61,378 bases of DNA from an uncultured bacterium (GTDB lineage: Bacteria > Verrucomicrobiota > Kiritimatiellia > PWTM01): positions 1-61,378 of the forward strand of contig CAACVY010000001.1 of NCBI GenBank assembly GCA_900661335.1, written 5' to 3'. The stretch's first letter is position 1. Every line of letters starts with the position of its first letter. The notes beneath the pieces were generated by a model, which made no database searches, was not told the origin of the DNA, and was given only the letters and a program-made list of their open reading frames with translations. A program made the translations under genes and the position numbers. Shown here in pieces: positions 1 to 9,827 of this stretch.

Positions 1-97
1 CCGCCACCTCGCCGTTTTTAATCGGCACGTTGAAGTCCACCCGGCACAACACGCGCCGGCCTTTCAAATCGACATCACGCACGGTCAACTTATTCAT
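1..97 (-). CDS. pgk: Phosphoglycerate kinase, N-terminal fragment (cut by window edge)
   Basis: Only the first 32 codons are in the window, reading leftward off the edge. The start ([23 protein letters not shown]) is the typical PGK N-terminus, with the R-V-D-F-N substrate-binding motif. PGK makes ATP and 3-phosphoglycerate from 1,3-bisphosphoglycerate in cytosolic glycolysis. The ATG at 97 follows a strong GGGGAGGTG ribosome-binding site. It lies 85 bp downstream of gapA on the same strand, so a gapA-pgk operon is likely. The fragment is too short to judge the rest of the protein. Confidence 0.9.
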   Translation of the reverse strand, partial: MNKLTVRDVDLKGRRVLCRVDFNVPIKNGEVA

Positions 98-182
98 CCT
101 TGCACCTCCCCAGCGGGTCCCGGAACGCAATGCGGGATGCAGACAACCGGCGCCTGCACCCCGCATCCGTTCGAGGGACGGT

Positions 183-1645
<1,463 letters not shown>

Positions 1646-1722
1646 GGGCGGTTAGCTCAGTTGGCCAGAGCGTCTGGTTTACACCCAGAAGGTCGCAGGT
1701 TCGAGCCCTGCACCGCCCACCA
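1646..1722 (+). tRNA. tRNA-Val (anticodon UAC)
   Basis: A complete cloverleaf can be folded. The acceptor arms GGGCGGT (1646-1652) and ACCGCCC (1712-1718) pair perfectly. The D arm is TTAGCTCAG..., and the anticodon stem TCTGG/CCAGA encloses the loop TTTACAC with anticodon TAC (1680-1682). The T arm contains GGTTCGAGCC. Discriminator A1719 is followed by an encoded CCA (1720-1722). It reads GTA and, by wobble, other Val codons. It is a single tRNA, ending 5 bp from the convergent protease gene. Confidence 0.96.
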
Positions 1723-1727
1723 GTTGC

Positions 1728-3524
1728 TTAGGGGGTGCGGCGGATTCTCCAAAACTGGACATCGTTGGTGGTCGTGGGCTTGTGAACGCGTACGAAGCTC
1801 GAACTGGCCATGATGGCTGTCGCAGGCACAAAGGCACCGTTCGCCAGGTTGGTGCACAGTTGCACGTCGTATACCAACCCGGTCCATGCGGGGAAGCCGA
1901 TCCGCTCGCCGTTCCATTCGGTGATGCGCACGCAGGATGCGGCGCTAGTGGGATCGGTGCCAGCGAGAAACTCCTCCAAATTGGTCCAACCATCGCCGTC
2001 GGGATCGTCTCCAGCCCGGGAAGAGTCCGAGCTTCGGGGATCGGGATGGCCGAAGTACTGGGTCATCCAGGCATCTGGAAGGCCATCGCTGCCTGTCACG
2101 GGCCGGGTGTCCCGTTGGAAGGAAATCACCCGTACGTGGCAAGGCGGCGAAGCATTGGTGAGGAAGTCCCACAAGCGTACGACCGCCCGGTCGTAGTAGC
2201 TCGAGCCCAGAGGGTCCAGCCGCGAGCTGTTTAAGATGGCGTTGGGCGTGTAGCGGAGCACAAGGCCGGACAAGGTCCAGGTGCCGTACGTCGTGCTGGC
2301 AGTCATGAGTTCGGCAGTGCAAGTGCGGGAATCCCGGCTGAGAGCCAGCAGAGTGACTTGATTGACGCCAGGAATGGAAGGTTGCACTGCAGCGGTAACG
2401 GCATCCAACACTCGATCCGGTGTCCATGGCGGCGTGTCGGTTGGCGGATAGGCTTGCCGTACATTGGCCACGTCGGTCGTGTGAAGGGTAGCGCCGCGGC
2501 CATCGGCATGCGCCCGGTAGTACATGATGGCCTCGCGCAGCGCAGTATTGGTTTCAGCCGGATCTTCGCTGGTATGAGCCAAGCCGAGGGCATGGCCGAG
2601 CTCATGCGTGAGAACTTCCTCGAACGTCGAGGGGTTGTTGAGCGCCGAGGCAGTGTGTTGGAGGATCACATACCCGCGTTGGATATAATCGAACGCCGCT
2701 CCAGCCACAATACCGCCCAGGCCGCCAGTGGGACACAATGAGGTGTCATAGCGGTACACGAACCCGCCGATTCCGAGGGTGCTGCTGGACGAAATTCGGC
2801 CGTAGAGGTCATGAACTTGCACGTACACGACGCCGGCCTGGTCCGTCATGGTGTCGGCCGCGCGGCCGAACGATTGGATGCCGAGGTTTGTGAAGCTCAG
2901 TGATGTAACCTTCGCCCACGCAGAAAGAGCGGTCTCGAGCGCAGTGAGAACCTGGTTCGTCGTGAGACCGGAGGGGAGGGCGTCGAGGTCCACCCAAATG
3001 CCCACCGGCTGAGCGCGATCGGCTTGGGTCCAGCGGCATGGTGCCCCGGTGAACGCGTTGGTCGTCATTCCACTCAACTCGGCCCATACCTCGCGTTCCC
3101 ACAAGGTCACGTCGGCGGGGGGCACTGCACACCGCCAGGCCTCGCTGCGGTGAGGCCGGACCAGCGGCGCGGGCACGGCTGCGTCTGGAGTCTGCAGGAT
3201 CTGCAGCCGACGCCGCGGTGTTCGCCGCGTCGCGAACCGGTAGCATTCGCCAACTTTGAACATCGGTTCGCATCCAACCCACTCGCCGTGGTCCCCCAGT
3301 CGTCCGCCAGGGAATTCGATCAGGATCCACGAACCGCAGCGGCCATACTCGACGTTCTCGACCTCGATGGCAGCAACCGTGCGAAGTCGTCCTTGGTCAT
3401 CTCGTTCCGAACGCCACGCGCGGACGCGACCAAACAGGACCACTTCGGCTTCCGGAGCCTCGATGGATGCCCATATTGCAGCTGGCGCGGCCAAGAGCAG
3501 AAAGACTGCAGAACGGATGTTCAT
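1728..3524 (-). CDS. Secreted matrixin-like metalloprotease with C-terminal Ca-binding-type repeat
   Basis: This is probably an exported zinc endopeptidase of the metzincin type. From the chosen start the product has 598 residues and an N-terminal signal peptide (MNIRSAVFLLLAAPAAIWAS). The zinc site HELGHALGLAH (residues 307-317) fits HExxHxxGxxH, and a Met-turn candidate AIMYY (333-337) follows. Near the C-terminus a DDPDGDGWTNLEEFLAGTDP stretch resembles thrombospondin type-3 or dockerin-like Ca sites common in PVC secreted proteins. The last ~80 residues look like an immunoglobulin-like tail. The track's longer N-terminus has no signal peptide and is rejected, though no clear ribosome-binding site precedes the ATG at 3524. 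The substrate is unknown. Confidence 0.82.
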   Translation of the reverse strand: MNIRSAVFLLLAAPAAIWASIEAPEAEVVLFGRVRAWRSERDDQGRLRTVAAIEVENVEYGRCGSWILIEFPGGRLGDHGEWVGCEPMFKVGECYRFATRRTPRRRLQILQTPDAAVPAPLVRPHRSEAWRCAVPPADVTLWEREVWAELSGMTTNAFTGAPCRWTQADRAQPVGIWVDLDALPSGLTTNQVLTALETALSAWAKVTSLSFTNLGIQSFGRAADTMTDQAGVVYVQVHDLYGRISSSSTLGIGGFVYRYDTSLCPTGGLGGIVAGAAFDYIQRGYVILQHTASALNNPSTFEEVLTHELGHALGLAHTSEDPAETNTALREAIMYYRAHADGRGATLHTTDVANVRQAYPPTDTPPWTPDRVLDAVTAAVQPSIPGVNQVTLLALSRDSRTCTAELMTASTTYGTWTLSGLVLRYTPNAILNSSRLDPLGSSYYDRAVVRLWDFLTNASPPCHVRVISFQRDTRPVTGSDGLPDAWMTQYFGHPDPRSSDSSRAGDDPDGDGWTNLEEFLAGTDPTSAASCVRITEWNGERIGFPAWTGLVYDVQLCTNLANGAFVPATAIMASSSFVRVHKPTTTNDVQFWRIRRTP

Positions 3525-4451
3525 ATTCCACTGCCAGAGTATTTCAAGGGCGGAGGGCGTGCAAGAAAGTGGATTTTGGCATGGATACTGGGCTTCGCGC
3601 GGGCTTCTCTGGGACCGTTTTTCGTTGCGCTGAAGAACTGGGAGGTTGGGGGACGGGCGGGTGGCCAGCGCACGGTTTAGCGCAAGCGCAATGTGGCTCG
3701 CGGGCTTGCAGCTTCTCCGGTTAAGGTCGCTGGCTCCGCTTCTGCGTCTTGAACCGGCTTGCACACAGGGGGCTTCGCCGTCAGGGCGACCGCAATCTCG
3801 GTCAACGCGAACCTCGGCCAAATGGCGACTGGAGTTTCGAAACTCGCTGCGGTTGATGGCGGTAACTATTACTTGTGTGGCTAGGCCGTCCTGCCTTCCG
3901 GTCAATTCCAAGAACGCTTGAACGAATCTCCGCGGACCGTTGACCCGGGATGACCTCGCGCGGTCGCTCACTGCGGGCGAGTGGCACACCGTGGCTGTCG
4001 TTGGTGCGCACTGGGACAGGCGACGGGGGCTCGGTTTGGGTGGGTGGCTGTGTGGACAATGGCGGCGGGCTTCCCGGTTCTCGAAACCGATGAAATAGAC
4101 CTTTCGTGCCGGCTCGAGCTCGTCGAATGGGGGCAGACTAAAATCTGCCTGGAAGCCCCGGGGATCCTGCACATGGGCCGTAGGCTTTTCGCCGATGCCG
4201 GCGCAAACGGGGTGGAAAGGAGCGTATGGTCTATTACTGGCGGGTGTCGTCCACGCGTTCCATCCAGGTGCGGACGATGAATTGGGGGTCGTTTTGACTG
4301 GTAGAGGACCAATTCACCTTGAGTTTGTCACGACACCGGTGTTGCGAGCGACGCAAGGGAGGGTATCATATTTTGACTTGTCCCGGCCAGTGGAAACGTG
4401 GGCGGGAGCCTTTGCCCGGCCACCGATGCCGGGCCGGAAGCGGTTTTTGGT
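3525..4451. other. 927-bp gene-poor region between protease and hom
   Basis: This divergent intergenic region has only short overlapping ORFs in all frames, none with recognisable domains or a good start signal. It contains a hairpin GGCAGA-ctaaaa-TCTGCC (4132-4149) and a possible hom promoter (4342-4369). It may hold decayed coding sequence or regulatory DNA; I cannot assign a function. Confidence 0.4.
4342..4369 (+). promoter_or_regulatory. Possible promoter of the hom-lysC-cimA operon
   Basis: TTGCGA (4342-4347) and TATCAT (4364-4369) are separated by 16 bp, about 80 bp upstream of hom. Both hexamers are imperfect matches to the sigma-70 consensus, so this is a tentative call. Confidence 0.35.
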
Positions 4452-5777
4452 ATGTCGGAGCCAGTTGAGTTTGGTGTCGCAGTTATTGGTTTTGGTACGG
4501 TGGGCGCCGGCGTGGTGGATTTGCTCACGAAGCACCAGGACCTGTTAACGGAGCGAGCGGGGCTGCGCCCTTTGTTGCGGGGCGTGGGAGATTTGGATTT
4601 AGACCGCCCTCGCGGCGTGCGGGTGGATCGATCGCTATTGACTCGGGATGTGGAGGGGCTGATCCGACGCCCGGACGTGCACATTGTCGTGGAAACAGTG
4701 GGGGGAACCAAAGCGGCTCGGGACATTGTGTTAGCCGCATTGCGTGAGAGGAAGCCCGTGGTGACGGCGAACAAGGCGTTGTTGGCCGAGCAAGGGCCAG
4801 AGTTGTTTCAGGTCGCTCGGGACCACGGTGCGGGAATTTATTTCGAGGCGTCGGTGGCGGGGGGGGTGCCGGTCATCCGGGCCGTGCGCGAGGGGTTGGT
4901 GGCGAACCGGATTGCGCGGATTTACGGAATTTTGAACGGCACGTGCAATTACATCCTTACTCGCATGGAAGAGGACGGGGCCACGTTCGACGCTGCGTTA
5001 CAGGCGGCGCAGCAGGCTGGCTATGCGGAGACCGACCCTTCGTTGGACGTGGACGGCATTGATACGGCGCACAAAGCAGTCATCTTGGCGTCGCTTGCGT
5101 GTGGCCGGCCGGTGCCATTTTCGGCGGTGGGCGTCGAGGGAATTCGAAGTGTGGCGACGGTGGACTTGGAGTATGCGCGGACTCTGGGCTACAGCATCAA
5201 GCTCATGGCCGTGATTCGGAACGACCCCGGGGGTGTGAGTGTCCACGTCGGCCCATGTTTGGTGCCTCGGTACCATCTTTTGGGGCAGGTGCGGGCAGAA
5301 TACAACGCAGTGCTGGTGCGCGGTGATGCGGCGGGTGACACCGTGTACTGTGGGCGCGGAGCGGGCCGGTATCCGACCGCTAGCGCGATCGTGAGCGACA
5401 TCATGGATGCGGCCCGGCGCCGTCAGTATGCGGAGGCCCACCCAGATGCGTTTCGGGGAGAACCGCCGAAGATCCGGGCTGACGCTTATGACCGGGCACG
5501 TTGGTACATTCGCTTGATGCTCATGGATCGGCCTGGTATGTTGGCGCGCGCCGCGGACGTATTCGGACGGCACGAGATCAGTTTGGCGTCCGTAGTCCAG
5601 CGGGAAGGATGGCACGACACGTATGTGCCGGTGCTATTCTTGACTCATCCGGCCATGTACGGCGCGGTGCGACGGGCAGTTCGGGAACTGGCCCGGTTGG
5701 AAGGCATCGGAGGCCTGCCAGTATGCTTCCGGATTGAGGACCTGGCAGGGGACGAAGTTCCTCTATCGTCCCGATAA
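4452..5777 (+). CDS. hom: Homoserine dehydrogenase with C-terminal ACT domain
   Basis: The enzyme reduces aspartate semialdehyde to homoserine, the branch to threonine and methionine. The 441-residue product has an N-terminal Rossmann motif GFGTVG (13-18), the mid-protein NGTCNYIL and DVDGIDTAHK segments typical of the catalytic domain, and a C-terminal ACT domain (about 350-430, starting WYIRLMLMDRPG) that usually gives threonine feedback control. I chose the ATG at 4452 rather than the track's 4398 because MSEPVEFGVAVIGFG fits the family N-terminus. It is the first gene of an operon with lysC (20 bp downstream) and cimA. Confidence 0.95.
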   Translation: MSEPVEFGVAVIGFGTVGAGVVDLLTKHQDLLTERAGLRPLLRGVGDLDLDRPRGVRVDRSLLTRDVEGLIRRPDVHIVVETVGGTKAARDIVLAALRERKPVVTANKALLAEQGPELFQVARDHGAGIYFEASVAGGVPVIRAVREGLVANRIARIYGILNGTCNYILTRMEEDGATFDAALQAAQQAGYAETDPSLDVDGIDTAHKAVILASLACGRPVPFSAVGVEGIRSVATVDLEYARTLGYSIKLMAVIRNDPGGVSVHVGPCLVPRYHLLGQVRAEYNAVLVRGDAAGDTVYCGRGAGRYPTASAIVSDIMDAARRRQYAEAHPDAFRGEPPKIRADAYDRARWYIRLMLMDRPGMLARAADVFGRHEISLASVVQREGWHDTYVPVLFLTHPAMYGAVRRAVRELARLEGIGGLPVCFRIEDLAGDEVPLSSR

Positions 5778-5797
5778 ATTAGTGAAACGGAGCAGCG

Positions 5798-7063
5798 ATG
5801 GCGTTGTTGGTCCAAAAGTACGGTGGGACCTCGGTAGCGAACGCCGAGTGTATGCGGAATGTGGCCCAGCGGATCGCGCGAACTCGGTCCGAAGGGCATC
5901 AGGTGGTGGTGGTCGTTAGCGCGATGGGCGACACGACGGACGACTTGATCGCGCTGGCCAAGCAGGTGAATCCGGATCCCGACCCACGGGAGATGGACAT
6001 GCTGCTGGCCACGGGCGAGCAAGTGTCCATCGCGATTTTAACGATGGCGCTGCACCACATCGGCGTTCCGGCGATTTCGTTCACGGGTCCCCAAGCGGGA
6101 ATTTTTGCTGAAAGCGTTCACCTGAAGGGCCGGATTATCGACGTACGTCCCAAGCGAATCGTGGAAGCGTTGCGCCATGGCAAGGTGGTGATCGTGGCGG
6201 GGTTTCAAGGTTTGGATGAACAGGAGGACATCGTGACGCTTGGCCGCGGCGGATCGGACATGACCGCGGTGGCGTTGGCTTGGGCGCTCAAAGCAGACCG
6301 GTGCCAGTTCTTCAAGGACGTGCGCGGGGTCTTTACCGCGGATCCGCGCATCGTTCCAGAAGCACGAAAACTGGACGAGATTTCTTATGATGAGATGCTG
6401 GAATTGGCGAGCATGGGTGCCGCCGTGTTGCAATCTCGTGCGGTGGAGTTCGCCAAGCAGTATGGCGTGCCCCTTGAAGTGCTGTCCAGCTTCGAAGACG
6501 AACCGGGTACCATCGTGCGAGAAGAGGTGAAAGCTATGGAACATGTGGTGGTGCGTGGAGTCGCGGCGGATCGAAATCAGGCGAAGATCACGATTTTGAA
6601 GGTTCCGGACCGGCCGGGGATCGCGGCGACGATTTTCGACGCGATCGCTCGTGCCAACGTCAACGTCGACATGATTGTGCTGAACGTCCGCTCGCAAGGG
6701 CAGTTAGCGGACCTTTCCTTTACCGTTCCCGAAGGGGATCTAAAGGTCGCCTTGAAGGCGGTGCAGTCGGTCGTTCCCGAGGTGTCGTCGGAGGGCGTCA
6801 TCTACGACACGAACATCGCGAAGGTCAGCATCGTGGGGGTAGGCATGCGTAGCCACTCGGGCATCGCGGCACGCATGTTCTCGGCATTGGCCAAGGCCGG
6901 CATTGACATCCACATGATTTCCACTTCGGAAATCAAGATCTCGGTGGTGATTCCTAAGGAAAAAGCTGATGAGGCGGTTCGGGTACTGCACCGTGAATTC
7001 CGGTTGGACCGGCCCGTGACCACGGTGCGCACGCGGGTAGTCCGCCGGCGGAGCCGTTCATGA
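5798..7063 (+). CDS. lysC: Aspartate kinase (with tandem ACT domains)
   Basis: This enzyme phosphorylates aspartate, the committed step to lysine, threonine, methionine and isoleucine. The product has 421 residues, as in lysC-type aspartokinases. It starts MALLVQKYGGTS, with the K-Y-G-G-T-S kinase motif, and has two C-terminal ACT domains beginning near ILKVPDRPG and VSIVGVGMRSHSG, which usually bind lysine and/or threonine. An in-frame ATG at codon 247 has its own ribosome-binding site (separate entry), suggesting alpha and beta subunits. The stop overlaps the cimA start (ATGA), and hom lies 20 bp upstream, so the three genes are probably cotranscribed. Confidence 0.96.
   Translation: MALLVQKYGGTSVANAECMRNVAQRIARTRSEGHQVVVVVSAMGDTTDDLIALAKQVNPDPDPREMDMLLATGEQVSIAILTMALHHIGVPAISFTGPQAGIFAESVHLKGRIIDVRPKRIVEALRHGKVVIVAGFQGLDEQEDIVTLGRGGSDMTAVALAWALKADRCQFFKDVRGVFTADPRIVPEARKLDEISYDEMLELASMGAAVLQSRAVEFAKQYGVPLEVLSSFEDEPGTIVREEVKAMEHVVVRGVAADRNQAKITILKVPDRPGIAATIFDAIARANVNVDMIVLNVRSQGQLADLSFTVPEGDLKVALKAVQSVVPEVSSEGVIYDTNIAKVSIVGVGMRSHSGIAARMFSALAKAGIDIHMISTSEIKISVVIPKEKADEAVRVLHREFRLDRPVTTVRTRVVRRRSRS
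6523..6538 (+). promoter_or_regulatory. Internal ribosome-binding site and start for an aspartokinase beta subunit
   Basis: Inside lysC, AGAGGTG (6523-6529) sits 6 nt before an in-frame ATG (6536). It would produce a 175-residue ACT-domain polypeptide. In Bacillus subtilis and Corynebacterium glutamicum, lysC encodes such a beta subunit from an internal start at nearly the same position. Use of this site is inferred, not shown. Confidence 0.55.
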
Positions 7064-8694
7064 GCCGGCGGATCGAGATCTATGACACAACGCTCCGAGA
7101 CGGAGCGCAGAGCCCGAGGGTGTTTTTCAGCGAGGCGGGGAAACTCCAGATTGCGCGGCGGCTCGACGCGTTCGGGATGGACTACATCGAGGGCGGGTTT
7201 CCGGCGTCCAATCCGAAAGATGCGGGATTCTTCCAAGAAGCGGCACGGTTGTCTTGGACGACCTCGCAAGTGGTGGCCTTTGGCAGTACGCGTCGTGCTC
7301 GGACGTCGGTGGGCGAGGACCCCGGCATCCGCGCGCTGCTGGAAACCCCAGTACCCGCGGTGGCGATCTTTGGTAAAGCGTGGCGGTTGCACGTACGCGA
7401 CGTGTTGAAGACCACGGACGCCGAGAATCTGCGCATGGTCTCGGATTCGGTGCGGGCGTTGAAGGCCGCCGGCCGTGAAGTGGTGTTCGACGCAGAGCAT
7501 TTTTTTGATGGCTACCGCGACGATGCGGCCTACGCCATGGCAGTGTTGGCCGCTGCGCGGGAGGCGGGCGCCGACGTTCTCGTGCTGTGCGATACCAATG
7601 GTGGATCGTTGCCCGATGCCGTCGCGCAGATTACCCGAGAAGTGGTTCAGCGATTTGGGGGGCGCATTGGGATTCATGCCCACAACGATGGCGAGCTTGC
7701 CGTGGCCAACACGTTGGCCGCGGTCCAAGCGGGGGCCGTGCACGTCCAGGGGACCATCAACGGATTTGGCGAGCGTTGTGGGAACGCCAACCTCTGCTCG
7801 ATCATTCCCAATCTCGTTCTCAAGATGGGACTCGATTGCACGGCGGCGCGGTCGCTGAAAGAGTTGCGCGCGTTGTCGGAGTTCGTGTACGAACTGGCGG
7901 ACATTCCGCCCAACCCTCGATTGCCGTTCGTGGGCGAGGATGCCTTCGCTCATAAAGCGGGCATGCATGCGGATGCCGTTCGGAAGAACCCACGCGCCTA
8001 TGAGCACATCCCGCCCGAGTCGGTCGGTCACCAGCGCCGAATCCTCGTGTCGGAGCTTTCCGGGGCTAGCAACGTGCTCATGAAGGCGATCGAAATGGGG
8101 ATGCACCTCGATCGGGATTCCCGGGAAGTTCGTGACATTTTGCTCGAGTTGGAGCGCCTTGAGCGACAGGGATACCAATTCGAAGCGGCGGATGCCTCGT
8201 TCAAGCTTTTGGTTCAAAAGGTCCTTCGGAGACACCGCGCCTTTTTCCACTTGGAGGGGTACCGCGTGATCGTGGAGAAACGTCGCGCTGGAGAACCTTG
8301 CGTGTCGGAAGCGACCGTGAAGTTGCGAGTGAACGACCAGTTGGTGCACACGGTCGGCGAAGGCGATGGCCCCGTGGACGCGCTGAACCATGCCTTGCAG
8401 AAGGCGCTTATTCCGTTCTACCCCTCGATCCGTGAGGTTCGGCTGGTGGACTACAGCGTCCGCATTTTGGACGCCAAGGCCGGCACTGCTGCGAAAACGC
8501 GCGTCTTGATCGAGTCGGCAGCGGGCCGACACCATTGGAACACGATGGGGGTGTCGGACAACATCATCGAAGCTTCTTGGGACGCCTTGGTCGAAGGAAT
8601 CGAATACAAGCTTCTCCTCGACGAACAGGAGGGGAAGACTTCCTCTCCGGCTACGAGCTCCGCGACGGCCGCCGAACCCCCGTCAGAGTCCTAG
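7060..8694 (+). CDS. cimA: (R)-citramalate synthase
   Basis: Citramalate synthase condenses pyruvate and acetyl-CoA to (R)-citramalate, a threonine-independent entry to isoleucine via 2-oxobutyrate. The 544-residue product begins RRIEIYDTTLRDGAQS, the signature of the DRE-TIM metallolyase family. It has the HxHND-type metal site (IGIHAHNDGELAVANT), the GTINGFGERCGNANL segment, and a C-terminal LeuA-type allosteric domain ending GVSDNIIEASWDAL. This C-terminal pattern and the length favour cimA over 2-isopropylmalate or homocitrate synthase. Its ATG overlaps the lysC stop. Placement with hom and lysC is apt, since threonine from the same pathway is the other isoleucine precursor. Confidence 0.93.
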   Translation: MSRRIEIYDTTLRDGAQSPRVFFSEAGKLQIARRLDAFGMDYIEGGFPASNPKDAGFFQEAARLSWTTSQVVAFGSTRRARTSVGEDPGIRALLETPVPAVAIFGKAWRLHVRDVLKTTDAENLRMVSDSVRALKAAGREVVFDAEHFFDGYRDDAAYAMAVLAAAREAGADVLVLCDTNGGSLPDAVAQITREVVQRFGGRIGIHAHNDGELAVANTLAAVQAGAVHVQGTINGFGERCGNANLCSIIPNLVLKMGLDCTAARSLKELRALSEFVYELADIPPNPRLPFVGEDAFAHKAGMHADAVRKNPRAYEHIPPESVGHQRRILVSELSGASNVLMKAIEMGMHLDRDSREVRDILLELERLERQGYQFEAADASFKLLVQKVLRRHRAFFHLEGYRVIVEKRRAGEPCVSEATVKLRVNDQLVHTVGEGDGPVDALNHALQKALIPFYPSIREVRLVDYSVRILDAKAGTAAKTRVLIESAAGRHHWNTMGVSDNIIEASWDALVEGIEYKLLLDEQEGKTSSPATSSATAAEPPSES

Positions 8695-8813
8695 GCTTCT
8701 CCGCGGCGTTCGACCGTGGGCGACGGGCAAGGAATTGGCCGGATACGGCCGGCGAATGGGGCGAAAAGCCAACGCCTTGCGTAAGGCGAATGCCGAAATG
8801 GGAAGGTGTTCCC

Positions 8814-9827
8814 TTACACCACGCGGGCGCCGAGAGGTTCACCGCGCACGGTGACGAGGGAGTACCCAAATGCCTCGCAAAGGTCGTGGGGTGGGGGGAT
8901 ACCTGTGACCATAAGGATCCCAGCGGAGTCGCCACCGACCGCACCGGCTCCGCACACCTTGGCGGCGCCGCCGCGCTGTTCCACGGCCGCCACGAACTGA
9001 GCGACTCGCGACGGCACGACACCGATCCGACATAGGAGGGCGTGGTTGTCCCGCACCGCCTGGCAAAACTTCTCTGTCTGGTCGCCACGTAGCGCGGATT
9101 CCATGCGTGTGGTGACTTCGGAAAAATCGTCCCACAACAAGCTGGCATCGCCGTGGCGGCGCCGGACTTCCGCAACGCACTCACCCGTCGTAGTGACCGG
9201 TTGGCCGGTGTTGACCAAGACCATTGGGATCTTCGGCAACGGGATGCGTTCCACCTGGCCCTGTTGGAACCGCGCGCATCCTCCGTGGAGCGAGATGTAA
9301 GAGTCTACACCGCTCGGAAACCCGTGTTGCAGGCGTTCCACCTCGAGGCTGTACTGGTAGTACCAATCGGGCCGAAACTCTACCCGGAAATAATGTCCGA
9401 TGGCGCGGAGCATGGAAAGAATGGTCGCCGCCGACGACCCCAGGCCACACCCGATGGGAATGTTCGAGTGGAGACGGAAGTGCAGTCGGCGCTGAAGTTT
9501 CAGGTGCAGTCCGTCCAAAACAATAATGAACGCGTACTGAAACAGCTCGATGGGCTTCCGGAGAACCTGCCGGATGGTCAGGCGTCCCTCAAGAAACAGT
9601 TGGTAGTTGCGGAGGACCCGCCGTCGAAAGTCGCGAAGGGCTAGCAACGTATAGGACTCGCACTCGTGGAGGTCCGATAACTCGATCCCCACAGTTTCGT
9701 CTCCCGGTGGACCCTCGCGAATTTCGACGACGGCGCTGCGGTCAATCGCCATCGCGAGCGCAGGACGTCCGTAGACGACCGCATGTTCACCACTCAAAAT
9801 CAACTTGCCTGGCGCAATCGCTTTCAT
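8814..9827 (-). CDS. mvk: Mevalonate kinase (GHMP family)
   Basis: Mevalonate kinase phosphorylates mevalonate to 5-phosphomevalonate. The 337-residue product starts MKAIAPGKLILSGEHAVVYG, the conserved GHMP N-terminus, and has the ATP-binding motif PIGCGLGSSAA at 124-134. A C-terminal glycine-rich motif VCGAGAVGGDSAG replaces the usual K-x-T-G-A-G-x-G-G form. It is the last gene of the mevalonate operon, and its ATG overlaps the mvaS stop (ATGA). Phosphomevalonate kinase or another GHMP kinase cannot be fully excluded, but context and the N-terminus favour mevalonate kinase. The 119-bp gap to convergent cimA contains a CGCCTT/AAGGCG hairpin (8773-8788). Confidence 0.88.
   Translation of the reverse strand: MKAIAPGKLILSGEHAVVYGRPALAMAIDRSAVVEIREGPPGDETVGIELSDLHECESYTLLALRDFRRRVLRNYQLFLEGRLTIRQVLRKPIELFQYAFIIVLDGLHLKLQRRLHFRLHSNIPIGCGLGSSAATILSMLRAIGHYFRVEFRPDWYYQYSLEVERLQHGFPSGVDSYISLHGGCARFQQGQVERIPLPKIPMVLVNTGQPVTTTGECVAEVRRRHGDASLLWDDFSEVTTRMESALRGDQTEKFCQAVRDNHALLCRIGVVPSRVAQFVAAVEQRGGAAKVCGAGAVGGDSAGILMVTGIPPPHDLCEAFGYSLVTVRGEPLGARVV

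Noticed and set aside
6802-8535. 577-aa minus-strand ORF over lysC/cimA
   Set aside because: It is a shadow of two well-supported genes in high-GC DNA; the translation is His/Arg-rich with no motif.
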